Assembly: GCA_022241785.1 (NCBI GenBank) | Contig: JAKOMP010000039.1 | Location: 1-52,082, forward strand | Direction: 5' to 3' | DNA: 52,082 nt | Origin: Cyanocohniella sp. LLY | Lineage (GTDB): Bacteria; Cyanobacteriota; Cyanobacteriia; Cyanobacteriales; Nostocaceae | Part shown: in pieces, positions 17,279 to 26,496 of the stretch | Layout of the letters: each line of letters starts with the position of its first letter | Position numbering within the stretch: the first letter of the stretch is position 1 | Notes under the pieces: generated by a model | What the model saw: only the letters and a program-made list of their open reading frames with translations | What the model was told of the DNA's origin: nothing | Databases searched by the model: none | Program-made: the position numbers and the translations under genes

Positions 17279-18334
17279 ATGGTATCTACTTTAGATGATA
17301 CAAAGCGTAATGCTATTGCTAAAAAATTGGCAGATATAAAATTGGTTCAACAGTTGATCATTGAAAACGAGCAACTGTTTTTAAGAGAATCAACCGATGG
17401 TGAAATCACAGATCGCTTCCGGAAGATGCTTGAAGATGACCAAAAAAATCAAGGCGTTCTTGAAACTGTAATAGTTCAATACGGCATCCAACAAGAGCCT
17501 AACAAAACAGTTCAAGAAATGCTCAAGACAATTCGTCAAGTAATGCAAGGCTCTGAATTGAGTTTCTATGAAAAAGTATTCCAGCATGAACTGTTAAAGC
17601 ATCAACAAGCAATGTCTGGGATTACAATCCACAAAGCTGCTCAAAAAGTTGGTGCTGACGTGATGGCAGCAATTGGGCCTTTAAATACTGTGAACTTTGA
17701 AAATCGCGCTCACCAAGAGCAACTCAAAGGTGTATTAGAAGTTCTGGGTGTTCGTGAACTCACTGGACAAGACGCAGATCAAGGAATTTGGGCACGAGTT
17801 CAAGATGCTGTTGCCGCATTTAGCGGTGCAGTAGGTAGTGCTGTGACTCAAACCAGTGACAAAAAAGATATGAATATCCAAGATGTGCTTCGCATGGATC
17901 ACAACAAGGTAAATATTCTGTTTACAGAATTGCTGCAAAGCAACGATTCCCAAAAGATCCAAGAGTACTTTGGTCAAATCTACAAAGACCTAACTGCTCA
18001 CTCGGAAGCTGAAGAGGAAGTTGTGTACCCAAGAGTGCGTTCCTTCTATGGTGACAACGATACCCAAGAGCTTTATGACGAACAAGCCGAAATGAAGGTG
18101 ATGTTGGATCAAATCCGCGCTATTGACCCTTCTGCACCTGAATTCAAAGATAGAGTCAGACAATTAATGGATAGTGTTGGCGACCATATTCGTCAAGAAG
18201 AAAGTACAATGTTTGCGGCGATTCGCAACAACTTAAGTTCTAACCAAACTGAGCAACTGGCGACAGAATTTAAAGCTGCTAAGAGCAAAATTCAACAAAA
18301 AATGGGCGGTAGTAAGACTGGAGCGAACGCTTAG
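17279..18334 (+). CDS. Hemerythrin HHE-domain protein
   Basis: A 351-aa two-part protein. Residues 1-160 form a helical DUF892/ferritin-like bundle with repeated E/H residues (EKVFQHELLKHQQ). Residues 195-320 form an HHE hemerythrin-like domain: MDHNK (H208), HSEAEEEVVYP (H241, E245) and DHIRQEES (H303, E307) fit the diiron ligand pattern. An Ala/Gly linker and a Lys-rich tail flank it. Such proteins bind O2, NO or iron, or protect against oxidative and nitrosative stress; which applies here is not shown. The start is supported by AGGAGAACTGAAGC before the ATG. An inverted repeat with a T run follows the gene. Confidence 0.85.
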   Translation: MVSTLDDTKRNAIAKKLADIKLVQQLIIENEQLFLRESTDGEITDRFRKMLEDDQKNQGVLETVIVQYGIQQEPNKTVQEMLKTIRQVMQGSELSFYEKVFQHELLKHQQAMSGITIHKAAQKVGADVMAAIGPLNTVNFENRAHQEQLKGVLEVLGVRELTGQDADQGIWARVQDAVAAFSGAVGSAVTQTSDKKDMNIQDVLRMDHNKVNILFTELLQSNDSQKIQEYFGQIYKDLTAHSEAEEEVVYPRVRSFYGDNDTQELYDEQAEMKVMLDQIRAIDPSAPEFKDRVRQLMDSVGDHIRQEESTMFAAIRNNLSSNQTEQLATEFKAAKSKIQQKMGGSKTGANA

Positions 18335-18401
18335 TATACTCCGCTTCTCACAATTGTCAGGTGAAAGTAAGGAATGAGGAATAGGAATTAATTCCTAAAA
18401 C

Positions 18402-18445
18402 AACAGGCGATCGCTTTTGATTGATATCGGGCGATGGCCTGTTTT
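18402..18445 (+). terminator. Terminator after the hemerythrin gene
   Basis: AACAGGC (18402-18408) pairs with GCCTGTT (18437-18443); the loop holds a second weaker GCGATCGC/GGCGAT pairing and TTTT follows. It lies between convergent genes (the M20 gene ends 16 nt later). Confidence 0.6.
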
Positions 18446-18460
18446 CGTGCCAGCCTATGT

Positions 18461-19636
18461 TCACAAGTAATATTTGTAAGCAGCATAAGCCATCGTCACA
18501 ACGCCAGTGATAATAGCAGACTCATCGACTTCAAATTCCGGATGGTGTAGGGGGTGATTAATAATTCTATCTTTGTAGCCTACACCCAGACGAAACATGG
18601 AACCAGGGGCGTGTTCTAAATACACAGAAAAGTCTTCCGCACCCAGGGAAGGTTCAGGTAAGACTTGGACGCGATCGCTACTCCAAGCTTCTTCGGCAGA
18701 TGATTGTAATAATTGCGTCAGGGCATAATCATTTTGCACACTGGGTACGCCTTGGCGATAATTAACTTGATAACGCGCCCCGTAAGAATGACACACATTA
18801 GCCACAATGTTTTCAATCCAGTTGGGGAGTTGAGTGCGGGTTTCTGGGTGGAGCGATCGCACGGTTCCTAACAACTGTACTTGATCAGCAATTATATTTG
18901 GCGCTCTACCACCACTAATTTTGCCTATGCTCAACACCACAGGACGTAAAGGATTCTGTGTGCGGCTAATGGCTTGTTGTAATCCCGTGATTACTTGCGA
19001 AGCAATCCAAATCGCATCAATTGCTTCATGAGGACGCGCCCCATGCCCAGATTCACCGATAATGATAATCTCTAAATCATCAGCAGCTGCCGTCAATGCC
19101 CCATACCGCACACCAATAGAACCTGCGGGTATAGAAGGGAAAACATGAATGCCTAAGACACCAGAGACGTTTTCCATGGCCCCATCTTTGACCATCCAGT
19201 TTGCCCCTTGAGCAATTTCCTCGGCTGGCTGAAATAAAAACCGCACCTTCCCACCTAACTCTTCTGCCATTTGGGAAAGTACCATTGCTGTGCCTAATCC
19301 CACAGTGGTATGAACATCATGACCGCAAGCGTGCATCACACCTTCTGAACGAGAGGCATATTCCAACCCTGTACGTTCTTGAATTGGCAAAGCATCCATA
19401 TCTGTCCGAATTGCCAATATACGCTCATCTGTACCGGTGCTTTGCAATGTTCCAATGACCCCAGTTTTACCAATTCCTTCTTCTACATGCAGACCACTAG
19501 AAGACAAAACACCAGCAACAAAGGCAGACGTTTGGTATTCTTGACCGCTGAGTTCTGGGTGAGCATGAATGTGGCGGCGGATTTCAATTAAACGGGGTGC
19601 TAATTTTGTGGCTAAGTCTTTAATATGGGTTAGCAT
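18461..19636 (-). CDS. M20 family amidohydrolase
   Basis: A 391-aa metallopeptidase of the M20D type (N-acyl-amino-acid or IAA-amino-acid amidohydrolase). Visible motifs: IRTDMDALPIQE, HACGHDVHTTVG with the metal-binding His and Asp, FLFQPAEEIAQGA with the catalytic and ligand Glu, and GHGARPHEAIDAI in the lid domain. A final HPLHHPEFEVDES supplies the last His. It hydrolyses amide bonds of small acylated amino acids in the cytoplasm; the real substrate cannot be told. Length and start (MLTHIKDLATKLAPRL) are typical. Confidence 0.9.
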   Translation of the reverse strand: MLTHIKDLATKLAPRLIEIRRHIHAHPELSGQEYQTSAFVAGVLSSSGLHVEEGIGKTGVIGTLQSTGTDERILAIRTDMDALPIQERTGLEYASRSEGVMHACGHDVHTTVGLGTAMVLSQMAEELGGKVRFLFQPAEEIAQGANWMVKDGAMENVSGVLGIHVFPSIPAGSIGVRYGALTAAADDLEIIIIGESGHGARPHEAIDAIWIASQVITGLQQAISRTQNPLRPVVLSIGKISGGRAPNIIADQVQLLGTVRSLHPETRTQLPNWIENIVANVCHSYGARYQVNYRQGVPSVQNDYALTQLLQSSAEEAWSSDRVQVLPEPSLGAEDFSVYLEHAPGSMFRLGVGYKDRIINHPLHHPEFEVDESAIITGVVTMAYAAYKYYL

Positions 19637-19817
19637 TACTCAATTTTATCTTATGGGCTTTGTTCCCATGATAAAGAAGTGTTTAAAAACAAAATGCTTT
19701 TACTCTACAGCCAGAGGCAAGTACCGCAAGGCGGAAGTCAAAAAGCTTATTTTATAGGCTTTTCATTGATTTCAACTGGTCTGTTTATTTACGCCAAGCT
19801 GTACTAGGGCGCTTGAC

Positions 19818-19851
19818 TGGGGCAGAGTACAAGGTACTTCCTAATCTCTCC
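19818..19851 (+). repeat. 34-bp dispersed repeat, copy 1
   Basis: TGGGGCAGAGTACAAG followed by a CTTCC-AATCTCTCC tail recurs at 20882-20915 with about four differences. Both copies sit in C/T-rich tracts containing TTGCTCCCTGCT. The roughly 300-bp gap contains nothing else recognisable. Confidence 0.65.
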
Positions 19852-19944
19852 AGTCTCTCCCCCTTGCTCCCTGCTACGCCACTTGCTCCACCTGGGGAGA
19901 CCCCAAGACCGCAGTGGCTCCCCTGCTCCCCTGCCTCTTTTGAC

Positions 19945-20541
19945 TTATTGCTGGACGGAAGATTGAGCCGGTGCGACATCTGAGTTATAGCAAGTTGAAC
20001 CAGGAACATTTGCAGTTCGGAACCTGGTACATTGGCTAACAGTCGCCCGATCTAAAGACCAGTCATAAGACTTATCAGAAGTGACGACTCCATTAGCTAG
20101 AGTTGTTAGTTGGAAATGTGCGCCTCTAAAATTTGTGAACTGAATTCTAGAACCTCTTAAGTTAGCTGCTTCTAAATTAGCGCTAATAAAACCAGCCGCA
20201 GACAAGTCAGCATTTTCCAATGATGCTGATTTTAAATTGCTACCCGTCAAGGAAGCACCAGAGAGGTTCGCAGAATTTAAAATCGCACCTTCTAAATTGG
20301 CACCAGTTAGATCTGCATTGGCCAGATTTGCTTCAAATAAAATAGCACCCATCAAGTTAGCTTCTCGCAGATTTGCCCTTACCAGATTCACACGAGTTAA
20401 ATCAGCGCCCATTAAATTACACCTGGGACAAGCACCAGTCGCCTTTAGATTCTCCAGGTCTTGCTGATTAAATGCTACAGCTGCGTCTACCAGGCCCAAA
20501 CAAGCCAACACAGCAATGCCAGCAACAATCTTTAAATTCAT
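19945..20541 (-). CDS. Exported pentapeptide-repeat protein
   Basis: About 198 aa from ATG 20541, chosen because it gives a clean signal peptide (MNLKIVAGIAVLACLGLVDAAVAF); an upstream in-frame start would add some 50 unlikely residues. From about residue 45 to 135 there are A(D/N)Lxx repeats (GADLTRVNLVRANLREANL and so on), forming a right-handed quadrilateral beta-helix. Cys pairs near residue 38 (CPRC) and in the C-terminal part (SQCTRF, STCYNS) may form disulphides, which fits periplasmic or thylakoid-lumen placement. Function is unknown, as for most such proteins. Confidence 0.85.
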   Translation of the reverse strand: MNLKIVAGIAVLACLGLVDAAVAFNQQDLENLKATGACPRCNLMGADLTRVNLVRANLREANLMGAILFEANLANADLTGANLEGAILNSANLSGASLTGSNLKSASLENADLSAAGFISANLEAANLRGSRIQFTNFRGAHFQLTTLANGVVTSDKSYDWSLDRATVSQCTRFRTANVPGSTCYNSDVAPAQSSVQQ

Positions 20542-20771
20542 ATTTTTACGTATATTTTCAAGTTGATCAGTGATCCAATACTTAATACAATACACAAATA
20601 TATACGAAATATTTACGAAATTTTCAGTAATTAACAGGTGATGAAGTGCTGATGAAGATGCTATGAAAATCCTATAAATTCTAGTTATAAGACTACACAA
20701 ACTGAAATCTAGGATCTACAATCAATAGCGTAAGGAACTATACAGAATCATTTATAGACTACCACATATGT

Positions 20772-20819
20772 GATCCCCCTAGTTGAAAAGCAAAAAGCAG
20801 CTAGGGGGATCTTGTTTTT
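20772..20819 (+). terminator. Strong hairpin with T-rich 3' flank
   Basis: GATCCCCCTAG (20772-20782) pairs perfectly with CTAGGGGGATC (20801-20811), and TTGTTTTT follows. On the plus strand it has the form of an intrinsic terminator, yet both neighbours are on the minus strand, so it may instead block antisense reading or be a dispersed repeat. Confidence 0.6.
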
Positions 20820-20863
20820 GGGGCTAGAGGCTAGAGGCTAGAGGCTAGAGGCTAGGGACTAGG
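20820..20863 (+). repeat. Short tandem repeat GCTAGAG
   Basis: Five to six head-to-tail GGCTAGA heptamers with the last copies degenerate (GGGACTAGGG). A shorter run of the same heptamer occurs just after the lipoxygenase gene near 14160. Confidence 0.85.
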
Positions 20864-20881
20864 GAATCTTCTCGATCTCAT

Positions 20882-20915
20882 TGGGGCAGAGTACAAGCTC
20901 CTTCCCAATCTCTCC
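20882..20915 (+). repeat. 34-bp dispersed repeat, copy 2
   Basis: Second copy of the TGGGGCAGAGTACAAG element found about 1.06 kb upstream, flanking the pentapeptide gene on its other side in the same orientation. It runs into a CCCTGCTCCCTGCCCCCTG tract. Confidence 0.65.
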
Positions 20916-20954
20916 CCCTTGCTCCCTGCTCCCTGCCCCCTGCCCCCTGCTTTT

Positions 20955-22712
20955 TCACCGCCACCCCAAAAACCTTAATCCTGGAACAATTAGGTAATAA
21001 CTCACCCCTAGCCAAAAGCTCATGAAGATAGCCACCAAACTAAAAAATACAATTGGTGGGGATAATGCTGACCAAAGGGACTGGCTAGAAAATTGTAAGA
21101 CAGTAGTGGGAAATCCCAAAACGATGAAAATTGCAAAAATAATCGCAGTACCAAGGGCTGCAACTACAGCATGAACTAGATGATGGCTGCGAAAGCCGAT
21201 ACTCAAAGTCAACAAGGAAACGGCAACTAAAATTACTCCCAACAGACCTTCGCTACTATCTTTTGATGAAACTAATTGCAAAATCAACCAGCTCAACCCA
21301 TAACTAATCATGCCCATGAGCGACGCTACTAAAAACCTTCGCCGCTGACCAAAACACCCTGATACCGTCAGTCCCCATGCAGTTCCTAAACCTGCGGCGG
21401 CAAATACCATAATCTCTGAGGCGACGACAGTTTGAGTATTGGTAACTAATTCGGGTAGCTGACTAAAAATATATTCGGAAACTTGATCACCTAAGATTGT
21501 GCGATACGCCACAATAAAACCAATAATCGTACCTACACAAGCGCCAATACCAGTTAGCAGCATAGCCCAAAGTGTTGCCAGACAAGCTTGTAAGACTTTA
21601 AGAATTGCCTTAGCAATAAAAACAACTGTTTTACCTATAGCTTGGGTGAAATTGTCTAATGCTTGCTCAATAGCTTGGATTAGACGTGTAAATTGGCTAC
21701 CAACTTGAGTGACGGCTTGCTCAACAGAGTGTTTGAGTTGGGAAAATAACCCTGGGTGCAAAGATTTGCGGGTAATTTTAGTCAAACGTTTTTGAATAAT
21801 TGCTGCATTAGCTGGACGCGATCGCACATCCTCCTGTACCATCTCATCTAGTAAATCTGCCAGTTGTGGATTAACGTTCACCTGATTTCGCCAACGCAAA
21901 ACCCCAGTGTGGGGATCTTCCAACTCCGGTGGATATTGGCCTGTGAGTAATTCAATCATCGTCCGGCCGAGGGCATAAAAATCAACGGCTGGCCCCACAT
22001 TACTACCAGACATTTGTTCTGGTGGGCTGTAGCCAGAAGAATATAACCTAGTTGAACTAGACTCTCGACGTAGCATTGCGGCATTAAATTGCTTTACCCC
22101 ACCAAAATCTATCAGTACCAGTTCTCCCTTAGTCGCGCCTGGAGTTAAGGGTACAGTTGACGAAAAAGTCCGCAACATCAAATTAGAAGGTTTGATATCC
22201 CGGTGAATAATCTGGCGTTTGTGCAGTTCCTGTAGAATCTTTACAGTTTGAATAAACCAGGTTAACACCAAATTCTCTGGACATCCTTGAGGATACTGTT
22301 TTAGTATCTCTTCTAGAGTTGGCCCGTTAATTTTTTCCATTACCAGACAAGCTAATGGATGTGGTTTGACACCGGGCAAATTTACCTGAAAATAACCATC
22401 CGATTCGACTCTAGGAACACCCGGATGCTGCAAGTCCCTCAAAACTGCTGCTTCTTGTGTAAACAACTCTAATGCTTTTGGTGTATGTTCCACCAAAACT
22501 TTCAATACTTTTTCCGTTTGAGTTTTTTCATCCCAAACCGTATAAATTTGGGCGAACCCTCCCGAACCCAAGGGTTGGACAGGGATATAACGATCTAACA
22601 GATGTAGCAATGCGCCACAACTGTTACAAAACTTGTTTCCCCAAGGCTGAGGATAAGGACGTTGACAGTCAGGATTTATGCAGTGAACCGCTAAATTTCT
22701 CAAAATCAACAC
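20955..22712 (-). CDS. Membrane serine/threonine kinase with zinc ribbon
   Basis: A 585-aa protein in three parts. Residues 8-35 carry a zinc ribbon (CINPDCQRP and CNSC). Residues 42-310 are a Hanks-type kinase: LGSGGFAQIY glycine loop, VLKVL with the ATP-binding Lys, IIHRDIKPSNLML catalytic loop, LIDFGG (DFG) and SGYSPPEQ (APE-like). After an amphipathic stretch of about 60 residues come six or so membrane helices (about 370-585). It would signal from the membrane by phosphorylating proteins on Ser/Thr; input and targets are unknown. All kinase motifs are present, so it should be active. Confidence 0.9.
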   Translation of the reverse strand: MLILRNLAVHCINPDCQRPYPQPWGNKFCNSCGALLHLLDRYIPVQPLGSGGFAQIYTVWDEKTQTEKVLKVLVEHTPKALELFTQEAAVLRDLQHPGVPRVESDGYFQVNLPGVKPHPLACLVMEKINGPTLEEILKQYPQGCPENLVLTWFIQTVKILQELHKRQIIHRDIKPSNLMLRTFSSTVPLTPGATKGELVLIDFGGVKQFNAAMLRRESSSTRLYSSGYSPPEQMSGSNVGPAVDFYALGRTMIELLTGQYPPELEDPHTGVLRWRNQVNVNPQLADLLDEMVQEDVRSRPANAAIIQKRLTKITRKSLHPGLFSQLKHSVEQAVTQVGSQFTRLIQAIEQALDNFTQAIGKTVVFIAKAILKVLQACLATLWAMLLTGIGACVGTIIGFIVAYRTILGDQVSEYIFSQLPELVTNTQTVVASEIMVFAAAGLGTAWGLTVSGCFGQRRRFLVASLMGMISYGLSWLILQLVSSKDSSEGLLGVILVAVSLLTLSIGFRSHHLVHAVVAALGTAIIFAIFIVLGFPTTVLQFSSQSLWSALSPPIVFFSLVAIFMSFWLGVSYYLIVPGLRFLGWR

Positions 22713-23101
22713 CTTCAGCCATTTTGCTTACATAAATTCTCAAACAATGTTTAAAAGTATTATTTCTTGTGTTTAAGCATCTGTTATTAGTAGTATTTTA
22801 TACTTTAATTTTCATGCTCAAATAATGCTCATTTTTTATTATCCCTCATTCATCCTCCTATTCCCTACCTACTCAGCTCATACAAATTTAACTTGCATAT
22901 AATGAATGAAAAACCAAAGCCTATAGAATTAGCTTTTTGAGTTTTAATCCTTTCGGGATGATGCCTTTGGCAGACTCAGGGCGACAAGCGCAGCTATTTA
23001 CGGCGGTTCCTCTTGGGGAAAACCACGCTACTTGCTCCCTAAGACCGGACTGCCTCACTTTTGACTTCCGCGCAGCAAAAATAGCCCCTAGGTAGAGAAT
23101 T
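22713..23101. other. Intergenic region with a dispersed repeat
   Basis: 389 bp without a gene. The right half is a patch of cyanobacterial small repeats; ACTTTTGACTTCCGCGCAGC (23057-23076) recurs inverted at 47994-48013 with one difference. Confidence 0.5.
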
Positions 23102-23821
23102 ATGAATCACAAACCATTATTTAATATTAATAAGCAAATAGTTACTTTGGAATTAGGAAATGCCAGGCTCAAAGGAGAACTAGTTATACCTGACACCGCT
23201 AAAGGGATTATACTATTTGCTCATGGTACAGAAATTAGTCGAGACAGTACTCGTAACCATAATCTGGCTCATCTAATGCGTCAAGAGGGAAGATTGGCAA
23301 CTATATTGATTGACCTGCTAACCCCAGAAGAAGAGGCAATAGACCAACGTACCAAACATTTCCATTGTGATATTAGGTTTTTAGCCACACGCTTGGTTGC
23401 TGTCACAGATTGGCTATTACAAAGCCCCATAACCCACCATCTCAATATCGGCTATTTTGGTACAGATACTGGCGGCGGTGCAGCATTTTTAGCAGCCACA
23501 ATACGTCCGTTGGCAATCAAAGCAATTGTGGCGCGCAGTGGGCAAACAGATTTAGTTAGTGAAGCACTGTCTGATATCCAAACCCCAACCTTACTCATTG
23601 TTGGTGGGAACGACCTTCCCATAATTGCCATGAACGAGGATGCAATAGCACAAATGCCCGCAAAAAACAAGAAACTTGAGATTATCCCAGGAGCAACTCA
23701 CCAATTTGGTGAGCCTGGCGCCCTGGAAGAAGTAGCACGATTAGCCAGCCAATGGTTTCAACACTACCTCACATCATTAGAAACACGGGACATACATTTA
23801 CATGATATGCACCTAGAGTAG
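23102..23821 (+). CDS. Alpha/beta hydrolase, Asp at nucleophile position
   Basis: A 239-aa alpha/beta-hydrolase-fold protein of the dienelactone hydrolase-like group. The oxyanion region FAHGTE follows strand 3. The nucleophile elbow, normally GxSxG (GASTG in relatives I remember), reads GTDTGG with Asp at residue 122. The other triad members appear present: D171 in VGGNDLP and H200 in GATHQFGEPG. An Asp nucleophile is used by haloalkane dehalogenases and epoxide hydrolases, but a change of one residue could also inactivate an esterase. No signal peptide. Transcribed alone; its ATG follows a repeat-rich leader. Confidence 0.82.
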   Translation: MNHKPLFNINKQIVTLELGNARLKGELVIPDTAKGIILFAHGTEISRDSTRNHNLAHLMRQEGRLATILIDLLTPEEEAIDQRTKHFHCDIRFLATRLVAVTDWLLQSPITHHLNIGYFGTDTGGGAAFLAATIRPLAIKAIVARSGQTDLVSEALSDIQTPTLLIVGGNDLPIIAMNEDAIAQMPAKNKKLEIIPGATHQFGEPGALEEVARLASQWFQHYLTSLETRDIHLHDMHLE

Positions 23822-23852
23822 TGTTCCTGTCATCTATAACCCGCAAAATGGA

Positions 23853-24032
23853 TTAATACTGTTGAGGCCCTTTGGCATCACACTCTTTATTCAAGCATCG
23901 TTCTAGAAGCCCAATTCGCCAGCTATAGGCGAAGCGACGGGGATTCAATTCTAATTTAGAATCGCGGCTAAACAAGGGTTGGTTGAGATACTGCCAAAAA
24001 GGAAATTTAATCTTGTTGTTTTGTGCGGACAT
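23853..24032 (-). CDS. 59-aa conserved-looking small protein
   Basis: A short frame, MSAQNNKIKFPFWQYLNQPL and onward through LNPRRFAYSWRIGLLERCL to GPQQY. ATG is preceded by TCCTCC on the plus strand, that is GGAGG 4-8 nt upstream on the coding strand, a strong ribosome-binding site. The composition (several Trp, Tyr and Arg; two Cys) looks like a real protein. No family recognised. It converges on the hydrolase gene with a 31-bp gap. Confidence 0.6.
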   Translation of the reverse strand: MSAQNNKIKFPFWQYLNQPLFSRDSKLELNPRRFAYSWRIGLLERCLNKECDAKGPQQY

Positions 24033-24584
24033 AGGAGGAACAAAATATATAAAAGCGTTACGGCAGAGTAGTTGGCATGTTGTGTGAGAACTGCCAGATA
24101 CTTATTTCCTAGTTAAAGATGACATGATCCATATTCAGTTGTCTTGGTGGCAATTGCGGAATTTTACCTAAATATTTCTGCCAGATTTGCTAGACTGAGT
24201 ATAATGCTAAAAGTTCCTAGTTAAAAATACTATTGTAGTTATAGCTTGCTTATCTTCTAGAGTCTATAAAAAATCTTGACAATCAGGTTTAACTGAGATC
24301 TTGTACCAGTGTTAAAAACCGCCTGATGAGATAAAACATCATAACTTATAGCAAAAGTCCTCTCAAGAGGACTAGGGTGTGTTTTAAAATACGCGCATAC
24401 TCTTTAGGTAACTAAGTCTACCTGCTAAACCCCGCTTTTTCTCTTTCCTAGATTCTCCGCTGGGAATGCATTGATTGAGGCTCTGCCTCATAATGAAAGG
24501 CAGAGCCTCCAAGTTTTCATCCCTATACGGAGCAGGGTAATAAAAAATCAGAAAGATAACTGCCAATTAATATCAATTGACCCT
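24033..24584. other. Intergenic region between small ORF and flv1
   Basis: 552 bp. Apart from the 12-bp-stem palindrome at 24477-24509 I see no gene or recognisable site. A 60-codon minus-strand frame through the palindrome is not convincing. Confidence 0.5.
24477..24509 (-). terminator. Perfect palindrome after the flv operon
   Basis: GAGGCTCTGCCT and AGGCAGAGCCTC form a perfect 12-bp stem with a 9-nt loop, 76 nt after the flv1 stop. The GGCAGAGCC palindrome is a frequent cyanobacterial dispersed repeat. It could end flv transcription, but there is no strong T run. Confidence 0.55.
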
Positions 24585-26297
24585 CTAATAATGAGTGCCT
24601 GTTTTACGGTGGTTGATGGCAGTAACAGCATCAGGGTTGATTAATTTACCGTTGTCAACAGTTGCGTAAACTACCCAGTGATCACCACATTCCATACGTT
24701 GATTGACTGAACATTCAACATATGCTATTGCATCAGTGAGAATAGTACAGCCGTTGTCTGCAACTGTGGTGCTAAAGTTGGCAAATCTATCTTCTCCAGG
24801 CACAAAACTCTTACGGAAATGCTTCACATACTCTAGATGATTGCCTTCCTCCAAGACATTCAGGGCAAATTTACCACCTGGATACATCAAAGATTCTATG
24901 GCTCGGTCTTTGGCGATCGCAACTGTCAACCCAGGCGGGTTAAATGTGGCTTGAGATACCCACGCACCAAGCATCCCCGTAGATACATCACCTTGTTTAG
25001 CTGAAACTACGCAAACTGAACCCACAATCCGACCTACAGCTTGTTCCATAGGAGTAGCAGATTGTTGAGGTAGGCGAACTTTTTTAGCTTTTCTCAAGGT
25101 TTGAGCAAAGTCTGTGCCAACCTCTTCACAGAACTTGAGCATGACATCATCAGGTTTAAACTTGACTTTGAGGGTATCAAACCCAAAACGATAGCCAGCA
25201 TCCCGCAGTTTACCTTCAATTAAATCAAATGCTTCGCCACTCCAGCCGTAAGAACCGAAAACACCTGCGAGTTTACTGCTATCACCAACTGTCAGCACAA
25301 TACCCAAAGCAGTATGAATGGGAGTCGGTGCATGACCACCGATGGTGGGAGAACCAATGACAAAGCCATCTGACTGTTCCACAGCAGTACGAATGTCATC
25401 AGGGGTAGCAAATTCACAGTTAATTGATTGCACTGCAACCCCACCTTTAGTCAATCCCAAAGCCATCGCCTGGGCCAAGATGGCTGTATTTCCATACGCT
25501 GAGGCATAAAGTAGCGCTACAGATATCTCCCGATCCTTTTGAGAGCGGCTCCATTCTCCGTAAGCTTTGGTAAGTTCGATTAAACCTGTACGCACCAAAG
25601 GCCCATGACCTACCGCATACATTCTCACCTGCAAATCGGAGATTTTTTCCAAAGCTGCTTCTACATGGGTAGCTTGGGGAGCCATCAGACAGTTGTAGTA
25701 GTAGCGCTGGTCTTCTTTCAATACTTCCCAATTGTCATCAAACACATCATCACCACAGATATGAGAGCCGAATAACTTATCTGTGTAGAGAATTTGGGTT
25801 TGCTGGTCGTAGGTACAAAGTCCTTCTGGCCAACGGGGACTGGGAATGGGGAAGAATTTTAAAACGTGACCCTTACCTAAATCTAAAGTTTCTTTCCCCC
25901 GCATGACTAAAATTTGCAGTGCGTCATCTGGAAAAGCATTACGCAAATTAGCTGCACCAGGAAGAGAACAAACAAAAGTTACCTGTGGTGCTAACTCTAA
26001 AAGTTTCTTGAGAGTATGTACGCGATTGGGGCTAAAATGACCCAAAATTACATAATCCAACTTTTTCAAGTTGATGGTCTGCTGGAAAGCCTCTAAATAA
26101 ATTTCCGTGAAGGTTTCAGCAGGTGGGTCAATAATTGCGGTTTTATCACCTTCGATTAAATAGCAATTAGAGGTAGTACCTCTTTCTAATGCATATTCAA
26201 TTTCAAACCGCAGACGTGACCAACTACGCGCTCTAATGAATTTTGTATTTGTAGCGATGGGGAGAACTTGTACGTCACGGGGTTTGGAATTGCTCAT
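24585..26297 (-). CDS. flv1: Flavodiiron protein Flv1 type
   Basis: About 570 aa from ATG 26297 (MSNSKPRDVQVLP), which aligns with the start of Flv1 homologues; an ATG at 26390 would add 31 residues. Domains: metallo-beta-lactamase-like (1-260), flavodoxin (about 270-410; YASAYGNT) and flavin reductase (430-570; GMLGAWVSQATFNPPGLTVA), the C-terminal addition found in oxygenic phototrophs. In place of the canonical HxExDH the sequence is HFSPNRVH, the ligand-poor pattern of Flv1. Flv1 works with Flv3 to reduce O2 to water with electrons from photosystem I. The flv3 gene is upstream on the same strand, leaving about 200 bp. Confidence 0.9.
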   Translation of the reverse strand: MSNSKPRDVQVLPIATNTKFIRARSWSRLRFEIEYALERGTTSNCYLIEGDKTAIIDPPAETFTEIYLEAFQQTINLKKLDYVILGHFSPNRVHTLKKLLELAPQVTFVCSLPGAANLRNAFPDDALQILVMRGKETLDLGKGHVLKFFPIPSPRWPEGLCTYDQQTQILYTDKLFGSHICGDDVFDDNWEVLKEDQRYYYNCLMAPQATHVEAALEKISDLQVRMYAVGHGPLVRTGLIELTKAYGEWSRSQKDREISVALLYASAYGNTAILAQAMALGLTKGGVAVQSINCEFATPDDIRTAVEQSDGFVIGSPTIGGHAPTPIHTALGIVLTVGDSSKLAGVFGSYGWSGEAFDLIEGKLRDAGYRFGFDTLKVKFKPDDVMLKFCEEVGTDFAQTLRKAKKVRLPQQSATPMEQAVGRIVGSVCVVSAKQGDVSTGMLGAWVSQATFNPPGLTVAIAKDRAIESLMYPGGKFALNVLEEGNHLEYVKHFRKSFVPGEDRFANFSTTVADNGCTILTDAIAYVECSVNQRMECGDHWVVYATVDNGKLINPDAVTAINHRKTGTHY

Positions 26298-26404
26298 AGA
26301 TTTTTGGCCAAGTGTGGAGAAAAAATGGAAAAACCGGGTAGATGTTGCCCAGTTTTTAGCAGATTGAATGAAGCGATTCAGGAAGCTCATGTGTGGAAGA
26401 TGCG

Positions 26405-26452
26405 TTGATGAGGGGGATGAGGGAGATGGGGGAGATGGGGGAGATGAGGAGG
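26405..26452 (+). repeat. Short tandem repeat GGGGGAGAT in flv spacer
   Basis: Three to four copies of a GGGGGAGAT/GAGGGAGAT unit lie between flv3 and flv1. Repeats of this class are common between genes in Nostoc. It might influence the flv3-flv1 transcript but no structure is obvious. Confidence 0.7.
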
Positions 26453-26496
26453 ATTTTACTAATTCGTAATTCCTTTCTCCCTACTCACTATTCCCC

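Noticed and set aside
24384-24566. 60-codon minus-strand frame downstream of flv1
   Set aside because: Runs through a perfect palindrome that belongs to a dispersed repeat.
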